DNA of 64,000 nt, from assembly GCF_030818955.1 (NCBI RefSeq), contig NZ_JAUTBF010000001.1, positions 3,410,001 to 3,474,000 on the forward strand, read 5' to 3'. Positions 1 through 8,045 of the stretch are shown piece after piece; positions within the stretch are counted from its first letter, which is position 1; each line of letters opens with the position of its first letter. This DNA comes from Microbacterium trichothecenolyticum. Its GTDB lineage: Bacteria; Actinomycetota; Actinomycetes; Actinomycetales; Microbacteriaceae. The notes below the pieces were generated by a model. It was given only the letters and a program-made list of their open reading frames with translations. It was not told the origin of the DNA and did no database searches. The position numbers and the translations under genes are program-made.

Positions 1-1
1 A

Positions 2-271
2 TCGCTCTCGCACTACTACGGACCCGAGGCGAAGAACCCGATCGTCTACTACGAGAGCGACTGGGGCACCGAGGAGTGGACCCGCGGCGCGTACGCGGCG
101 AGCTTCGACCTCGGCGGCCTGCACCGCTACGGGGCCGACCTGCGCGAGCCCTTCGGGCCGATCCACCTCGCGTGCAGCGACATGGCCGGCGCCGGATATC
201 AGCACGTCGACGGAGCCATCCGTCAGGGGCACCGCGCTGCGCAGGAGATCCTCGAGCGAACGCGCGGATGA
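2..271 (+). CDS. Flavin monoamine oxidase, C-terminal fragment
   Basis: Only the last 89 residues are present; the gene starts before the window. The visible tail has the hallmark end of FAD-dependent amine oxidases: ESDWGTEEWTRGAY, then a Gly-rich segment with LHRYG and LREPFGPIH, and the FAD-contacting end ACSDMAGAGYQHVDGAI followed by a GHRAAQEIL helix. Such enzymes oxidise primary amines to aldehydes with release of ammonia and H2O2. The next gene is an aldehyde dehydrogenase 81 bp downstream on the same strand, so the pair could degrade a (di)amine. The resemblance is closest to actinobacterial putrescine oxidases as I remember them, but substrate cannot be read from this fragment. Confidence 0.8.
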   Translation, partial: SLSHYYGPEAKNPIVYYESDWGTEEWTRGAYAASFDLGGLHRYGADLREPFGPIHLACSDMAGAGYQHVDGAIRQGHRAAQEILERTRG

Positions 272-352
272 GTTCCGCAGGCATCGCCGCGCCGCTCGGC
301 ATCCCCGCTCGCCGATCATGACCACCGACATCGACAGAGAAACGGAAAGCAC

Positions 353-1714
353 ATGAGCGATTACGCCGTCGTCAACCCGGCCACGGGAGAGACCCTCGCC
401 GAATACGACACCCTGTCCGACGCCGGAGTGGATGCCGCGGTCGCGGCCGCGCACGACGGATACCGCGTCTGGTCGCGCACCGTCCCGGCCGAGCGTGCCG
501 CAGCGATCCGCCGCGTCGCCGAACTGCACCGCGAGCGCCGCGACGAGCTCGCCGCGATCATCGTGCGCGAGATGGGCAAGCCGCTCGAGGCGGCGCTGGG
601 CGAGGTGGACTTCGCCGCCGACATCACGGAGTTCTACGCCGACAACATCGACAAGATCACCGGCGACACCCCGCTCGACATCCTCGGTGAGGGCACCGCG
701 GTGATCCGCCGCTCGCCGCTGGGCGTGCTGCTGGGCATCATGCCGTGGAACTTCCCCTACTACCAGGTCGCCCGTTTCGCGGCGCCGAACCTCGCGGTGG
801 GCAACACGATCCTGCTGAAGCACGCTCCGCAGTGCCCCGAGTCGGCCGAGGCCCTGCAGGCGATGTACCGCGACGCGGGGTTCCCGGAGGGCGCCTACGT
901 CAACATTCGCGTCACCAACGACCAGGCCGCGACGATCATCGCCGACCCCCGGGTGCAGGGTGTGTCGGTGACCGGTTCCGAGCGAGCCGGTGCCGCGGTC
1001 GCCGCCCTCGCCGGCCAGCACCTCAAGAAGGTCGCGCTCGAGCTCGGCGGCTCCGACCCGTTCATCCTGCTCTCCACCGACGACCTGGACGCCGCGGTGC
1101 AGGCCGCGGTCGACGCGCGCCTCGACAACAACGGCCAGTCCTGCAACGCCGCCAAGCGCTTCATCGTGATCGACGATCTGTACGACGCCTTCGTCGAGAA
1201 GTTCTCGGCCGCGCTCGGCGAGGCGAAGGTGGGCGACCCGTTCGCCGACGACACCGTGCTGGGTCCGCTGTCGTCGCTGGCGGCCGCCGAGCGCCTCGAC
1301 GAGCAGGTGCAGCGTGCCGTCGCCCAGGGCGCTACCGTCGTGGTCGGCGGCACGCGCGACGGCGCCTTCTACCCCGGCACCGTGCTCACGGGCGTCACCA
1401 GCGACATGGATGCCTACGGCGAGGAGTTCTTCGGCCCCGTCGGCACCGTCTACCGCGTATCGAGCGAGGACGAAGCGGTCGAGCTGGCGAACGACACCGG
1501 GTACGGCCTGGGCTCGTACGTCTTCACGACGGATGCCGAGCAGGCCCAGCGCATCGCCGACAAGATCGAGGCCGGCATGGTCTACGTCAACGTCGTGCTC
1601 GCCGATTCGCCCGAGCTGCCGTTCGGGGGCGTGAAGCGCAGTGGCACCTCGCGGGAGATGGGACTTCTCGCTGCCGACGAGTTCGTGAACAAGAAGCTCG
1701 TCCGCACGGCGTGA
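353..1714 (+). CDS. NAD(P)-dependent aldehyde dehydrogenase, succinate-semialdehyde type
   Basis: The 453-residue protein is full length for the GabD1-like ALDH class. It shows PWNFPYYQ around residues 131-138 with the oxyanion-hole Asn133, the cofactor-site VTGSE at 206-210, the general base Glu230 in ALELGGSDPF and the nucleophile Cys264 in NNGQSCNAAKR. It would oxidise an aldehyde such as succinate semialdehyde or 4-aminobutyraldehyde to the acid. It follows an amine oxidase gene, which fits amine to aldehyde to acid catabolism. The ATG is preceded by GAAACGGAAAGCAC, a moderate ribosome binding site. Family assignment is firm; physiological substrate is inference. Confidence 0.9.
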   Translation: MSDYAVVNPATGETLAEYDTLSDAGVDAAVAAAHDGYRVWSRTVPAERAAAIRRVAELHRERRDELAAIIVREMGKPLEAALGEVDFAADITEFYADNIDKITGDTPLDILGEGTAVIRRSPLGVLLGIMPWNFPYYQVARFAAPNLAVGNTILLKHAPQCPESAEALQAMYRDAGFPEGAYVNIRVTNDQAATIIADPRVQGVSVTGSERAGAAVAALAGQHLKKVALELGGSDPFILLSTDDLDAAVQAAVDARLDNNGQSCNAAKRFIVIDDLYDAFVEKFSAALGEAKVGDPFADDTVLGPLSSLAAAERLDEQVQRAVAQGATVVVGGTRDGAFYPGTVLTGVTSDMDAYGEEFFGPVGTVYRVSSEDEAVELANDTGYGLGSYVFTTDAEQAQRIADKIEAGMVYVNVVLADSPELPFGGVKRSGTSREMGLLAADEFVNKKLVRTA

Positions 1715-1721
1715 ACCTCCC

Positions 1722-1757
1722 GCGTCCCCCGGCCCGGTGCGCCGTGCCGGGGGACGC
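1722..1757 (+). terminator. Stem-loop after the aldehyde dehydrogenase gene
   Basis: A 12-bp perfect GC-rich stem (1722-1733 with 1746-1757) lies 8 bp after the stop codon. It has no T-tract, as is common in high-GC actinobacteria. The rest of 1758-1941 holds no gene that I can support; TAGACT at 1819-1824 could be a -10 element for the downstream tRNA. Confidence 0.6.
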
Positions 1758-1941
1758 CCGCACGGCCCCGGCCATGTCGTGTGTGCCGGTCCGGTTCGCC
1801 AGGCCGGGGGACATGACATAGACTGGGGAGTGCAGTCGAAATCTGCATTCTTTCGCTGTGCCATCGGGTACGCGGCATCCCTCCCCGAGAGATTCCAGGC
1901 GCAAGCATGTCGATCTCGATTCCTGGATCCTCCGGGATCTT

Positions 1942-2014
<73 letters not shown>

Positions 2015-2061
2015 CGCACAGCGCACGCTGGCACAGACAGACAACAGACCTAGGTGGTTCG

Positions 2062-2337
2062 ATGACGCAGGACGAGGCGAAGGGCGAGGTCGTCGCAGAC
2101 CGCGGCGCGCCCCGCGAGAAGAAGCTCAACTTCTTCGCGCGGATTGCCCTCTTCATTCGTCAGGTCTTCGCGGAACTGCGTAAGGTCGTCACCCCGACGC
2201 GGCAGGAGCTGGTCAAGTTCACCGCCGTCGTCCTCGGGTTCGTCGTCGTCATGATGGCGATCGTCTACGGCCTCGACGTGCTGTTCGTGTGGATCACCAC
2301 CACCGTCTTCGGCGTCCCCGGTACCGCCGGCGCCTGA
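2062..2337 (+). CDS. secE: Preprotein translocase subunit SecE
   Basis: This 91-residue protein has the conserved SecE amphipathic helix and hinge (FFARIALFIRQVFAELRKVVTPTRQEL, about residues 24-50) followed by a single membrane segment (about 52-78, FTAVVLGFVVVMMAIVYGLD). SecE clamps the SecY channel in the plasma membrane. The N-terminal 20 residues are charged and variable. It sits between tRNA-Trp and nusG, the universal position. The ATG at 2062 gives the usual short single-TM bacterial form. Confidence 0.96.
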   Translation: MTQDEAKGEVVADRGAPREKKLNFFARIALFIRQVFAELRKVVTPTRQELVKFTAVVLGFVVVMMAIVYGLDVLFVWITTTVFGVPGTAGA

Positions 2338-2397
2338 CCGGCGTCGCGGCGGTCGCGCGGCGCCAAGAGCGGCCGCCTCTGAACGGAAGAGATCACA

Positions 2398-3528
2398 GTG
2401 TCTGAAAGATATGTCGACGACGCCGACTGGGCGACCGCGGCCGAGCAGTCGAGCGAAGACGACGAGGCCCAAGAGGGCAACGTTCTCGCTTCGCAGGAGC
2501 ACGCCTCCGACTCGGCGGAGCACAACGCCGTCCACATCGTCGACGACGAGACCGACACCGATGACGCCGACCTGGCCGACATCGACATCACCGACCCGGA
2601 GGCGGACGCGATCGTGAACGACGCTCTCGAGATCGACGAGACCAGCGAGGCCGAGGCCGCCGCAGAGGTCTTGAACGACGCCCTTGCCGAGGAGCAGGCC
2701 GAAGAGGCGGCCGAGGCCGCCGACGAGGTCACCCCCTACGACGGCCCCGACGTCAACGGTGACCCCGACGAGCCCGTGCTCGACGAGGAGTTCATCGACG
2801 ACGTCTCGGCCGCGGCCAGCGTGGTCGACGAGGTCGAGGCCTCGGAGTCGCCCGCCGATGCCGCTGAGGCTCCCGTCGACCTCGACGCCGCCGACGACGA
2901 AGACCTCGACCCGTACGAGGCGTTCCGCGCCGAGCTGCGGTCGCTGCCCGGCAAGTGGTACGTCATCCACTCGTACGCCGGTTTCGAGCGCAAGGTGAAG
3001 GCCAACATCGAGCAGCGCAAGTCGACGCTCGAGGTCGAGGACGACATCTACCAGGTCGAGGTCCCCATGGAGGACGTCGTCGAGATCAAGAACGGCCAGC
3101 GCAAGATGGTCACGCGCGTGCGCATCCCCGGCTACGTGCTGGTGCGCATGGACCTCAACGAAGACACCTGGTCGGTCGTTCGCCACACCCCCGGTGTCAC
3201 GGGCTTCGTCGGCAACGCTCACAACCCGACGCCGCTGCGCTTCGAAGAGGCCTTCAACATGCTGAAGAGCCTCGTCGAGGTCAAGGAGGCCGCACCCTCC
3301 AAGGCCGGCGCGGCCAAGGGTGCCCCGGCTGCCGCCCGCGTCATCCCCGCCGAGGTCGACTTCGAGGCCGGCGAGACGATCACGATCAAGGAGGGCTCGT
3401 TCGCGGGTCTTCCCGGAACGATCAGCGAGATCAAGCCCGAGAGCGGCAAGCTCACGGTGCTCGTGTCGCTCTTCGAGCGCGAGACCCCGGTCGAGCTGTC
3501 GTTCGATCAGGTCACCAAGATGATCTGA
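2398..3528 (+). CDS. nusG: Transcription termination/antitermination protein NusG with long acidic N-terminus
   Basis: The NGN domain starts at [12 protein letters not shown] (Trp about residue 187) and is followed by the RNA-polymerase-binding region [11 protein letters not shown] and [13 protein letters not shown] domain occupies about residues 321-376 ([20 protein letters not shown]). NusG binds elongating RNA polymerase and links it to Rho and ribosomes. The first 186 residues are an Asp/Glu/Ala-rich, probably disordered extension; such extensions are known in actinobacterial NusG but this one doubles the protein to 376 residues. The start is GTG at 2398, preceded by GGAAGAGATCACA. A strong hairpin follows the stop. 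Confidence 0.96.
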   Translation: MSERYVDDADWATAAEQSSEDDEAQEGNVLASQEHASDSAEHNAVHIVDDETDTDDADLADIDITDPEADAIVNDALEIDETSEAEAAAEVLNDALAEEQAEEAAEAADEVTPYDGPDVNGDPDEPVLDEEFIDDVSAAASVVDEVEASESPADAAEAPVDLDAADDEDLDPYEAFRAELRSLPGKWYVIHSYAGFERKVKANIEQRKSTLEVEDDIYQVEVPMEDVVEIKNGQRKMVTRVRIPGYVLVRMDLNEDTWSVVRHTPGVTGFVGNAHNPTPLRFEEAFNMLKSLVEVKEAAPSKAGAAKGAPAAARVIPAEVDFEAGETITIKEGSFAGLPGTISEIKPESGKLTVLVSLFERETPVELSFDQVTKMI

Positions 3529-3542
3529 CGTCCCGCGTCTTC

Positions 3543-3580
3543 GCGAACGCCCCGCCCGGTTCCGCCGGCGGGGCGTTCGC
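3543..3580 (+). terminator. Rho-independent-like terminator after nusG
   Basis: A 14-bp perfect stem, GCGAACGCCCCGCC (3543-3556) with GGCGGGGCGTTCGC (3567-3580), lies 14 bp after the nusG stop codon. It lacks a T-run but its strength and position fit a terminator ending the secE-nusG unit, so rplK needs its own promoter. Confidence 0.75.
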
Positions 3581-3605
3581 CGTTCCCGCTGGCGCTCCGC
3601 CGCCA

Positions 3606-3680
3606 GCACGCATAAACGCGATTCGCGCACATAAACGCGCTGCCCTCGCGTTTATACGCGTGAAGGGCGTTTATGCGTGA
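3606..3680. repeat. 75-nt palindromic repeat element, copy A
   Basis: Two 34-nt arms (3606-3639 and 3647-3680) flank a 7-nt loop and match at 28 of 34 positions. The outer 13 bp (CACGCATAAACGC with its complement) are perfect. Each arm holds two copies of the motif CATAAACGC about 19 bp apart. Copies B (4854-4928) and C (27419-27493) share the same length, loop size and motif. Copy A lies between the nusG terminator and the 3' end of the AbiEi/DUF559 gene. The following stretch 3681-3831 shows nothing recognisable. Confidence 0.9.
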
Positions 3681-3831
3681 CCTCGCTGCTCGGGCGACGA
3701 CCGCGCACGTCGGCGCGGCTCCGGGATGCCATGCCCCGCCGCCGCTCTGCCGTGTCCGCGCCCACGTCGCGCGGTGCATTCCGCCGCGGCACAGCTCCCG
3801 CCACGGGGTGCTCCGCCCCCGGCATCCCGTG

Positions 3832-4791
3832 TCACTTCGAGCGGGTGTTCCGCCCGACGCAAGCCAGGGCGGCTGCCTCGGGGCGACGGACGGGTTGCAG
3901 CCCGGCCAAGAGCAGGGCCCTGCGCAGTTCGTTGACGCCGAGCGCTCCCGCGTAGTCCCATCGGGCGATACGCCACCCCTGCCGTCGGAGCGCGTCTTCG
4001 CGGCGTTTCTCGGCGCGAACGGCCTCGGCCGCCGCGGCAGCATCGGTGCCGCTGTACTTCATCCACCCGTCGATCTCCCCGATGACCCTCCGCTCCGGCC
4101 AGCAGAAGTCCGACCGGTAGACGCGTCCATCGATGCGGTGCTCTGTCTGCAAGGAAGGTGTGGGGAATCCACACCATTCGATGACCGCTCGACTGATCGA
4201 TTCCCCTGGCGACTCTGCCAGCGGCGTCGCGCGCGACAGGACCCACTGCGCGCGTCTCACCCCGAAAGTGTTCTGTTGTGCGGCGGCGCGATCGAGCAGC
4301 ATCCGATGATCCAAGCCGAACGACCGGACCGCCGCGTCGGCGACCGCGACGCCCAGCGCGGGAGGAAGTGCCCGGGCGAGGTCGATGACGACGTCCTCGA
4401 CGGCGGTCATGCGGATGCCGGCGAAAGAACAGGTCGCTCGCGTGTCTGCGCTCGTGTGCACGGTGACGTCGCCGTAGGTCACCGACCGCGAGCGACGTCC
4501 ATCGAAGATGTGGATCGCGCGGGGATGCCCGAAGACGGGCAACCCGAGCAGCGAGGCGGCGGACTCGTGGGAGAACACCGCATCCGGTCTGGCCGAAGCG
4601 AAGGCGTGGACGCGAACGAGGTAGCGGCCCCAGGGTGGCAGCTCCTCCCATGCGGTGCGGACCGTGTACACCCCGGCACGCACGCGCAGCAGCGCTTCGT
4701 CGCGCCAGAACGGCGGTCCGGATCGAGGCGCGTGCGACGCGCGCATCAGCGGTGCCGGCGAGGCGAGCAACGATCGGGGAGCGACGTCCAT
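3832..4791 (-). CDS. AbiEi-like / DUF559 (PD-(D/E)XK endonuclease-fold) protein
   Basis: The N-terminal half resembles the AbiEi antitoxin-type domain seen in many actinobacterial proteins (WRDEALLRVRAGVYT, then AFSHESAASLLGLPVFG-like SHESAASLLGLPVFG). The C-terminal about 100 residues carry a DUF559/Vsr-like nuclease core: SPGESISRAVIEW, DGRVYRSDFCWPE, VIGEIDGWMKY, and EKRREDALRRQGWRIARWDYAG, which give the E...D...ExD(K) constellation. The protein is 319 residues from the ATG at 4791; a longer frame would start inside hairpin repeat B, so I rejected it. No toxin gene is adjacent. It interrupts the usually contiguous nusG-rplK order and is bracketed by repeats A and B. Biological role is unknown. 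Confidence 0.75.
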   Translation of the reverse strand: MDVAPRSLLASPAPLMRASHAPRSGPPFWRDEALLRVRAGVYTVRTAWEELPPWGRYLVRVHAFASARPDAVFSHESAASLLGLPVFGHPRAIHIFDGRRSRSVTYGDVTVHTSADTRATCSFAGIRMTAVEDVVIDLARALPPALGVAVADAAVRSFGLDHRMLLDRAAAQQNTFGVRRAQWVLSRATPLAESPGESISRAVIEWCGFPTPSLQTEHRIDGRVYRSDFCWPERRVIGEIDGWMKYSGTDAAAAAEAVRAEKRREDALRRQGWRIARWDYAGALGVNELRRALLLAGLQPVRRPEAAALACVGRNTRSK

Positions 4792-4853
4792 TCGGCGAGC
4801 GTGCCAGTTTCGCGGGCGACCCGTGTTCGGGCTGTGGATAACCCCGGGTACTC

Positions 4854-4928
4854 GCACGCATAAACGCTGTTCGCGCGCATAAACGCGATGCCCACGCGTT
4901 TATGCGCGCGAACAGCGTTTATGCGTGC
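4854..4928. repeat. 75-nt palindromic repeat element, copy B (perfect hairpin)
   Basis: The two 34-nt arms (4854-4887 and 4895-4928) are perfectly complementary around the 7-nt loop ATGCCCA. Each arm carries CATAAACGC twice. The element starts 63 bp upstream of the DUF559 gene start and lies between it and rplK. Perfect complementarity suggests recent spread or active maintenance of the hairpin. Confidence 0.95.
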
Positions 4929-4945
4929 AGGGCGAGGCGCGCAGG

Positions 4946-5011
4946 CCCCGCGCCCCGCCCCCGCGCCCGCCCCGCGCCCCGCCCCCGCGCCCGCCCCGCG
5001 CCCCGCCCCCG
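4946..5011. repeat. GC-only 24-bp tandem repeat, 2.75 copies
   Basis: A 24-bp unit made only of C and G (beginning CCCCGCGCCCCGCCCCCG) occurs at 4946-4969, 4970-4993 and partially at 4994-5011. The copies are identical where they overlap, so the array is probably length-variable. It fills the space between repeat B and the rplK promoter region. Reading frames through it (Pro/Arg/Ala-rich) are not credible genes. Confidence 0.85.
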
Positions 5012-5049
5012 CCCCCCGACTCCCGGATGCCGAAGATCTCGGTATCGCG

Positions 5050-5055
5050 TACAAT
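5050..5055 (+). promoter_or_regulatory. Possible -10 element for rplKA
   Basis: TACAAT at 5050-5055 is a good sigma-70-like -10 hexamer in a region that must contain the rplK promoter, because a terminator and a reverse-strand gene separate rplK from nusG. I see no clear -35 at the expected distance. The transcript would have a leader of about 95 nt before rplK. Confidence 0.45.
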
Positions 5056-5157
5056 GGCAAGGTTGCGTGCGTCAGTGCGCGACGACCGCTGCCCGGAACC
5101 GCCGGGTGTGCGGGAGAGAGGGAGCCGCGAGGCTCCCGCTCGAGAGAGGAAAAGGAT

Positions 5158-5589
5158 ATGGCACCCAAGAAAAAGGTGACCGGCCTGATCAAGCTCCAGA
5201 TCAAGGCCGGCGCGGCCAACCCCGCGCCGCCGATCGGTCCGGCGCTCGGTCAGCACGGCGTCAACATCATGGAGTTCTGCAAGGCGTACAACGCGGCGAC
5301 CGAGGCCCAGCGCGGCAACGTCATCCCCGTCGAGATCACCGTCTACGAGGACCGCAGCTTCACGTTCATCCTGAAGACGCCCCCTGCCGCCGAGCTCATC
5401 AAGAAGGCCGCCGGCCTGGCGAAGGGCTCGCCCACGCCGCACACCACCAAGGTCGGCAAGCTGACCAAGGAGCAGGTCCGCGAGATCGCCACCACGAAGC
5501 AGCCCGACCTGAACGCGAACGACCTCGAGGCCGCCTCGAAGATCATCGCCGGCACCGCCCGTTCCATGGGCATCACGGTCGAGGACTGA
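5158..5589 (+). CDS. rplK: 50S ribosomal protein L11
   Basis: The 143-residue protein matches L11 over its whole length: [15 protein letters not shown] at the start, the [18 protein letters not shown] core, the [13 protein letters not shown] linker region and the RNA-binding C-terminal domain ending in [11 protein letters not shown]11 binds the GTPase-associated centre of 23S rRNA. The ATG at 5158 has a strong GAGGAAAAGG ribosome binding site. rplA follows after 11 bp, forming the usual rplKA pair. Confidence 0.98.
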   Translation: MAPKKKVTGLIKLQIKAGAANPAPPIGPALGQHGVNIMEFCKAYNAATEAQRGNVIPVEITVYEDRSFTFILKTPPAAELIKKAAGLAKGSPTPHTTKVGKLTKEQVREIATTKQPDLNANDLEAASKIIAGTARSMGITVED

Positions 5590-5600
5590 GGGAGATAACA

Positions 5601-6293
5601 ATGGCTACCAAGTCCAAGGCATTCCGCGCCGCTGCTGAGAAGATCGCGGCCGACACGTTCTACACCCCCGCCGAGGCCGTCGCCCTGGCGAAGGAGACCG
5701 GCTCGAAGAAGTTCGACTCGACCGTCGAGGTCGCGCTGAAGCTCTCGGTCGACCCCCGTAAGGCCGACCAGATGGTCCGCGGCACGGTCATCCTGCCCCA
5801 CGGCACGGGTAAGACCGCGCGCGTCATCGTCTTCGCCAACGGCCCCGCAGCCGAGGCGGCTCTCGCCGCCGGCGCCGACGAGGTCGGTGGCACCGAGCTC
5901 ATCGAGAAGGTCGCCGGCGGCTACACCGCGTTCGACGCGGCCGTCGCCACGCCCGAGCTCATGGGCCAGGTCGGTCGCCTCGGTAAGGTCCTCGGACCCC
6001 GCGGCCTCATGCCGAACCCCAAGACCGGCACCGTGACCCCCAACCCGGCCAAGGCCGTCGAGGAGATCAAGGGCGGAAAGATCGAGTTCCGCGTCGACAA
6101 GCACGCCAACGTGCACTTCGTCGTCGGCAAGGCGTCGTTCTCGGCCGAGCAGCTCGACGAGAACCTGAAGGCCGCGCTCGAGGAGATCGTCCGCCTCAAG
6201 CCGTCGAGCTCGAAGGGCCGTTACATCCAGAAGGGCGCCGTCTCGACCACCTTCGGTCCCGGCATCCCGCTGGACGTCAACGCCATCGTCTGA
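5601..6293 (+). CDS. rplA: 50S ribosomal protein L1
   Basis: The 230-residue protein has the L1 signature [20 protein letters not shown] near residue 125 and the typical [12 protein letters not shown] start and GPGIPLD end. L1 builds the ribosomal L1 stalk and represses its own operon in many bacteria. It is preceded by GAGGGAGATAACA and lies 11 bp after rplK. A strong hairpin follows at 6308-6343. Confidence 0.98.
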   Translation: MATKSKAFRAAAEKIAADTFYTPAEAVALAKETGSKKFDSTVEVALKLSVDPRKADQMVRGTVILPHGTGKTARVIVFANGPAAEAALAAGADEVGGTELIEKVAGGYTAFDAAVATPELMGQVGRLGKVLGPRGLMPNPKTGTVTPNPAKAVEEIKGGKIEFRVDKHANVHFVVGKASFSAEQLDENLKAALEEIVRLKPSSSKGRYIQKGAVSTTFGPGIPLDVNAIV

Positions 6294-6307
6294 CATCCAC
6301 GTCACCC

Positions 6308-6343
6308 GGAAGCCCCGCCGCGCCCCGCGCCGGCGGGGCTTCC
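6308..6343 (+). terminator. Terminator after rplKA
   Basis: A 13-bp stem (GGAAGCCCCGCCG at 6308-6320 with its complement at 6331-6343) starts 14 bp after the rplA stop. It ends the rplKA transcript, so rplJL, which is 10.5 kb away, is a separate unit. Confidence 0.75.
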
Positions 6344-6470
6344 TCGTGTCGCCCCCGCGCACGCACGCTCGTGCAACCGGCGTCAACCGGGAAGGAACCG
6401 GCGTGCCGTCGTGTTCAGATCAAGAGCGCATCTCGTGCCATCCCCCCTCACCCCCCTGCAAGGAACAGCT

Positions 6471-7277
6471 ATGCCCCGTCGCCGTTTGACCGTCCTCGCC
6501 GCCACCCTGGGCCTGAGCGCCCTCGCCCTGACCGCCTGCAGCGGTGGTGCGACCTCCGGTGCCTCCTCCGACGCGGGAGCCGAGTACGACCTCGTCTCGG
6601 ACGGCACGCTGACCGTCGCCACCGAGGGCACCTACCGCCCCTTCTCGTACCACGAGGGCGCGGGGGAGCTCACCGGCTTCGACGTCGAGATCGCCAAAGC
6701 CGTCGCCGGCAAACTCGGCCTCGAGGTGCGCTTCCAAGAGACGCAGTGGGACGCCATCTTCGCGGGCCTGGATGCCGGTCGCTTCGACGTCATCGCCAAC
6801 CAGGTGTCGATCAACCCCGAGCGCCAGGAGAAGTACACCTTCAGCGCGCCGTACACCGTCTCGCGTGGCGTCATCGTCACGAACGATGACGACAGCTCCA
6901 TCTCGAGCTTCGCCGACCTGTCGGGCAAGACCACCGCTCAGTCGCTCACGAGCAACTGGTACGAGCTGGCCACCCAGAGCGGCGCGCAGGTCGAGGCCGT
7001 CGAGGGCTGGGCGCAGGCCGTGGCGCTGCTGAAGCAGGGACGCGTGGATGCCACGATCAACGACCAGCTCACCTACCTCGACTACGAGAAGACGAACAGC
7101 CCGACCGGTCTGAAGATCGCCGCCGAGACCGACGACACCTCCGAGAGCGCCTTCGCATTCAAGAAGGGTCAGGACAAGCTCGCCGAGGCCGTCGACGGCG
7201 CCCTCGAGGAGCTCCGTGCCGACGGGACGCTCACGACGATCAGCGAGAAGTACTTCGGCGCCGACGTCACGCGGTAA
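6471..7277 (+). CDS. Amino-acid ABC transporter substrate-binding lipoprotein
   Basis: The 268-residue protein has a lipoprotein signal with lipobox LTAC and Cys23, then a family-3 solute-binding fold: DGTLTVATEGTYRPFSYHE, FDVEIAKAVAGKLGLEVRF, WDAIFAGLDAGRFDVIANQVSI and a C-terminal EELRADGTLTTISEKYFG. This class delivers polar amino acids (some members bind cystine) to the membrane complex. Permease and ATPase genes follow. The ATG has CAAGGAACAGCT upstream. Ligand specificity is not readable from sequence. Confidence 0.9.
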   Translation: MPRRRLTVLAATLGLSALALTACSGGATSGASSDAGAEYDLVSDGTLTVATEGTYRPFSYHEGAGELTGFDVEIAKAVAGKLGLEVRFQETQWDAIFAGLDAGRFDVIANQVSINPERQEKYTFSAPYTVSRGVIVTNDDDSSISSFADLSGKTTAQSLTSNWYELATQSGAQVEAVEGWAQAVALLKQGRVDATINDQLTYLDYEKTNSPTGLKIAAETDDTSESAFAFKKGQDKLAEAVDGALEELRADGTLTTISEKYFGADVTR

Positions 7278-7302
7278 GCGCCGGTTGTAAACCCCCGCCG
7301 GC

Positions 7303-7338
7303 CGCCCGCGTCCCCTCTTTAGCGTGGGGACGCGGGCG
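7303..7338 (+). promoter_or_regulatory. Intercistronic stem-loop between binding-protein and permease genes
   Basis: CGCCCGCGTCCCC (7303-7315) pairs perfectly with 7326-7338 around a 10-nt AT-richer loop. Such hairpins after binding-protein genes usually stabilise the upstream mRNA or partly terminate transcription, giving more binding protein than permease. Confidence 0.6.
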
Positions 7339-7379
7339 ACCCACGACCGCCCGCACACCCGGAGTGAGAAAAGAGGCCC

Positions 7380-8045
7380 ATGAACGACGTCTGGACCCTG
7401 ATGCTCGACTCGTTCTGGCCGATGCTGCTGGCAGGGCTCACGGGCACGATCCCGCTGTCGCTGGCCTCGTTCGCGATCGGGCTCGTGATCGCCCTCGGGA
7501 TGGCGCTGCTGCGGCTGTCGCGCAACGTGGTGCTCTCGGGTTTCGCCCGCTTCTACATCTCGGTGATCCGCGGCACGCCGCTGCTCGTGCAGCTCTTCGT
7601 GATCTTCTACGGTCTGCCCGCCGTGGGCGTGGTGATCGACCCCTTCCCCGCGGCGATCATCGCGTTTTCGTTGAACGTGGGCGGGTACGCCGCCGAGGTC
7701 ATCCGCGCCGCGATCCTCTCGGTGCCGCGCGGGCAGTGGGAGGCCGCCCACACCGTGGGTCTCTCGTACCGCAAGACGCTGACCCGCATCATCCTGCCGC
7801 AGGCCGCCCGGGTATCGGTGCCGCCGCTGTCGAACACGTTCATCTCGCTCGTGAAGGACAGCTCCCTGGCATCCCTCATCCTCGTGTCGGAGCTGTTCCG
7901 GCAGGCGCAGAACATCGCTGCGTTCTCGTACGAGTTCATGGCGGTGTACCTGGAGGCGGCACTCATCTACTGGCTGTTCTGCCTGGTGCTGTCGTTCGCG
8001 CAGAACGCCCTCGAGAAGAGGTTGGATCGCCATGTCGCACACTGA
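7380..8045 (+). CDS. Amino-acid ABC transporter permease
   Basis: The 221-residue membrane protein belongs to the HisM/GlnP type. It has a family start ([20 protein letters not shown]), the conserved [23 protein letters not shown] and the EAA loop ([22 protein letters not shown]) that contacts the ATPase. About five membrane segments are visible. The end overlaps the ATPase gene by 14 bp, showing translational coupling. The ATG follows GGAGTGAGAAAAGAGGCCC. Confidence 0.92.
   Translation: MNDVWTLMLDSFWPMLLAGLTGTIPLSLASFAIGLVIALGMALLRLSRNVVLSGFARFYISVIRGTPLLVQLFVIFYGLPAVGVVIDPFPAAIIAFSLNVGGYAAEVIRAAILSVPRGQWEAAHTVGLSYRKTLTRIILPQAARVSVPPLSNTFISLVKDSSLASLILVSELFRQAQNIAAFSYEFMAVYLEAALIYWLFCLVLSFAQNALEKRLDRHVAH

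Noticed and set aside
2050..3630. 526-codon reverse-strand open frame opposite nusG
   Set aside because: It is the complement of the acidic, GAC/GAG-rich nusG sequence, has no recognisable domain and no ribosome site.
3832..4791. Complete type IV AbiE toxin-antitoxin system
   Set aside because: Only an AbiEi-like N-terminal domain is present. No AbiEii nucleotidyltransferase toxin gene is adjacent, and the C-terminus is nuclease-like.
4792..4857. Longer N-terminus for the DUF559 protein
   Set aside because: It would start inside hairpin repeat B and adds residues unlike the family. ATG 4791 is preferred.
4854..5011. CRISPR array
   Set aside because: The repeated units are hairpin arms and a contiguous 24-bp tandem array with no unique spacers and no cas genes.
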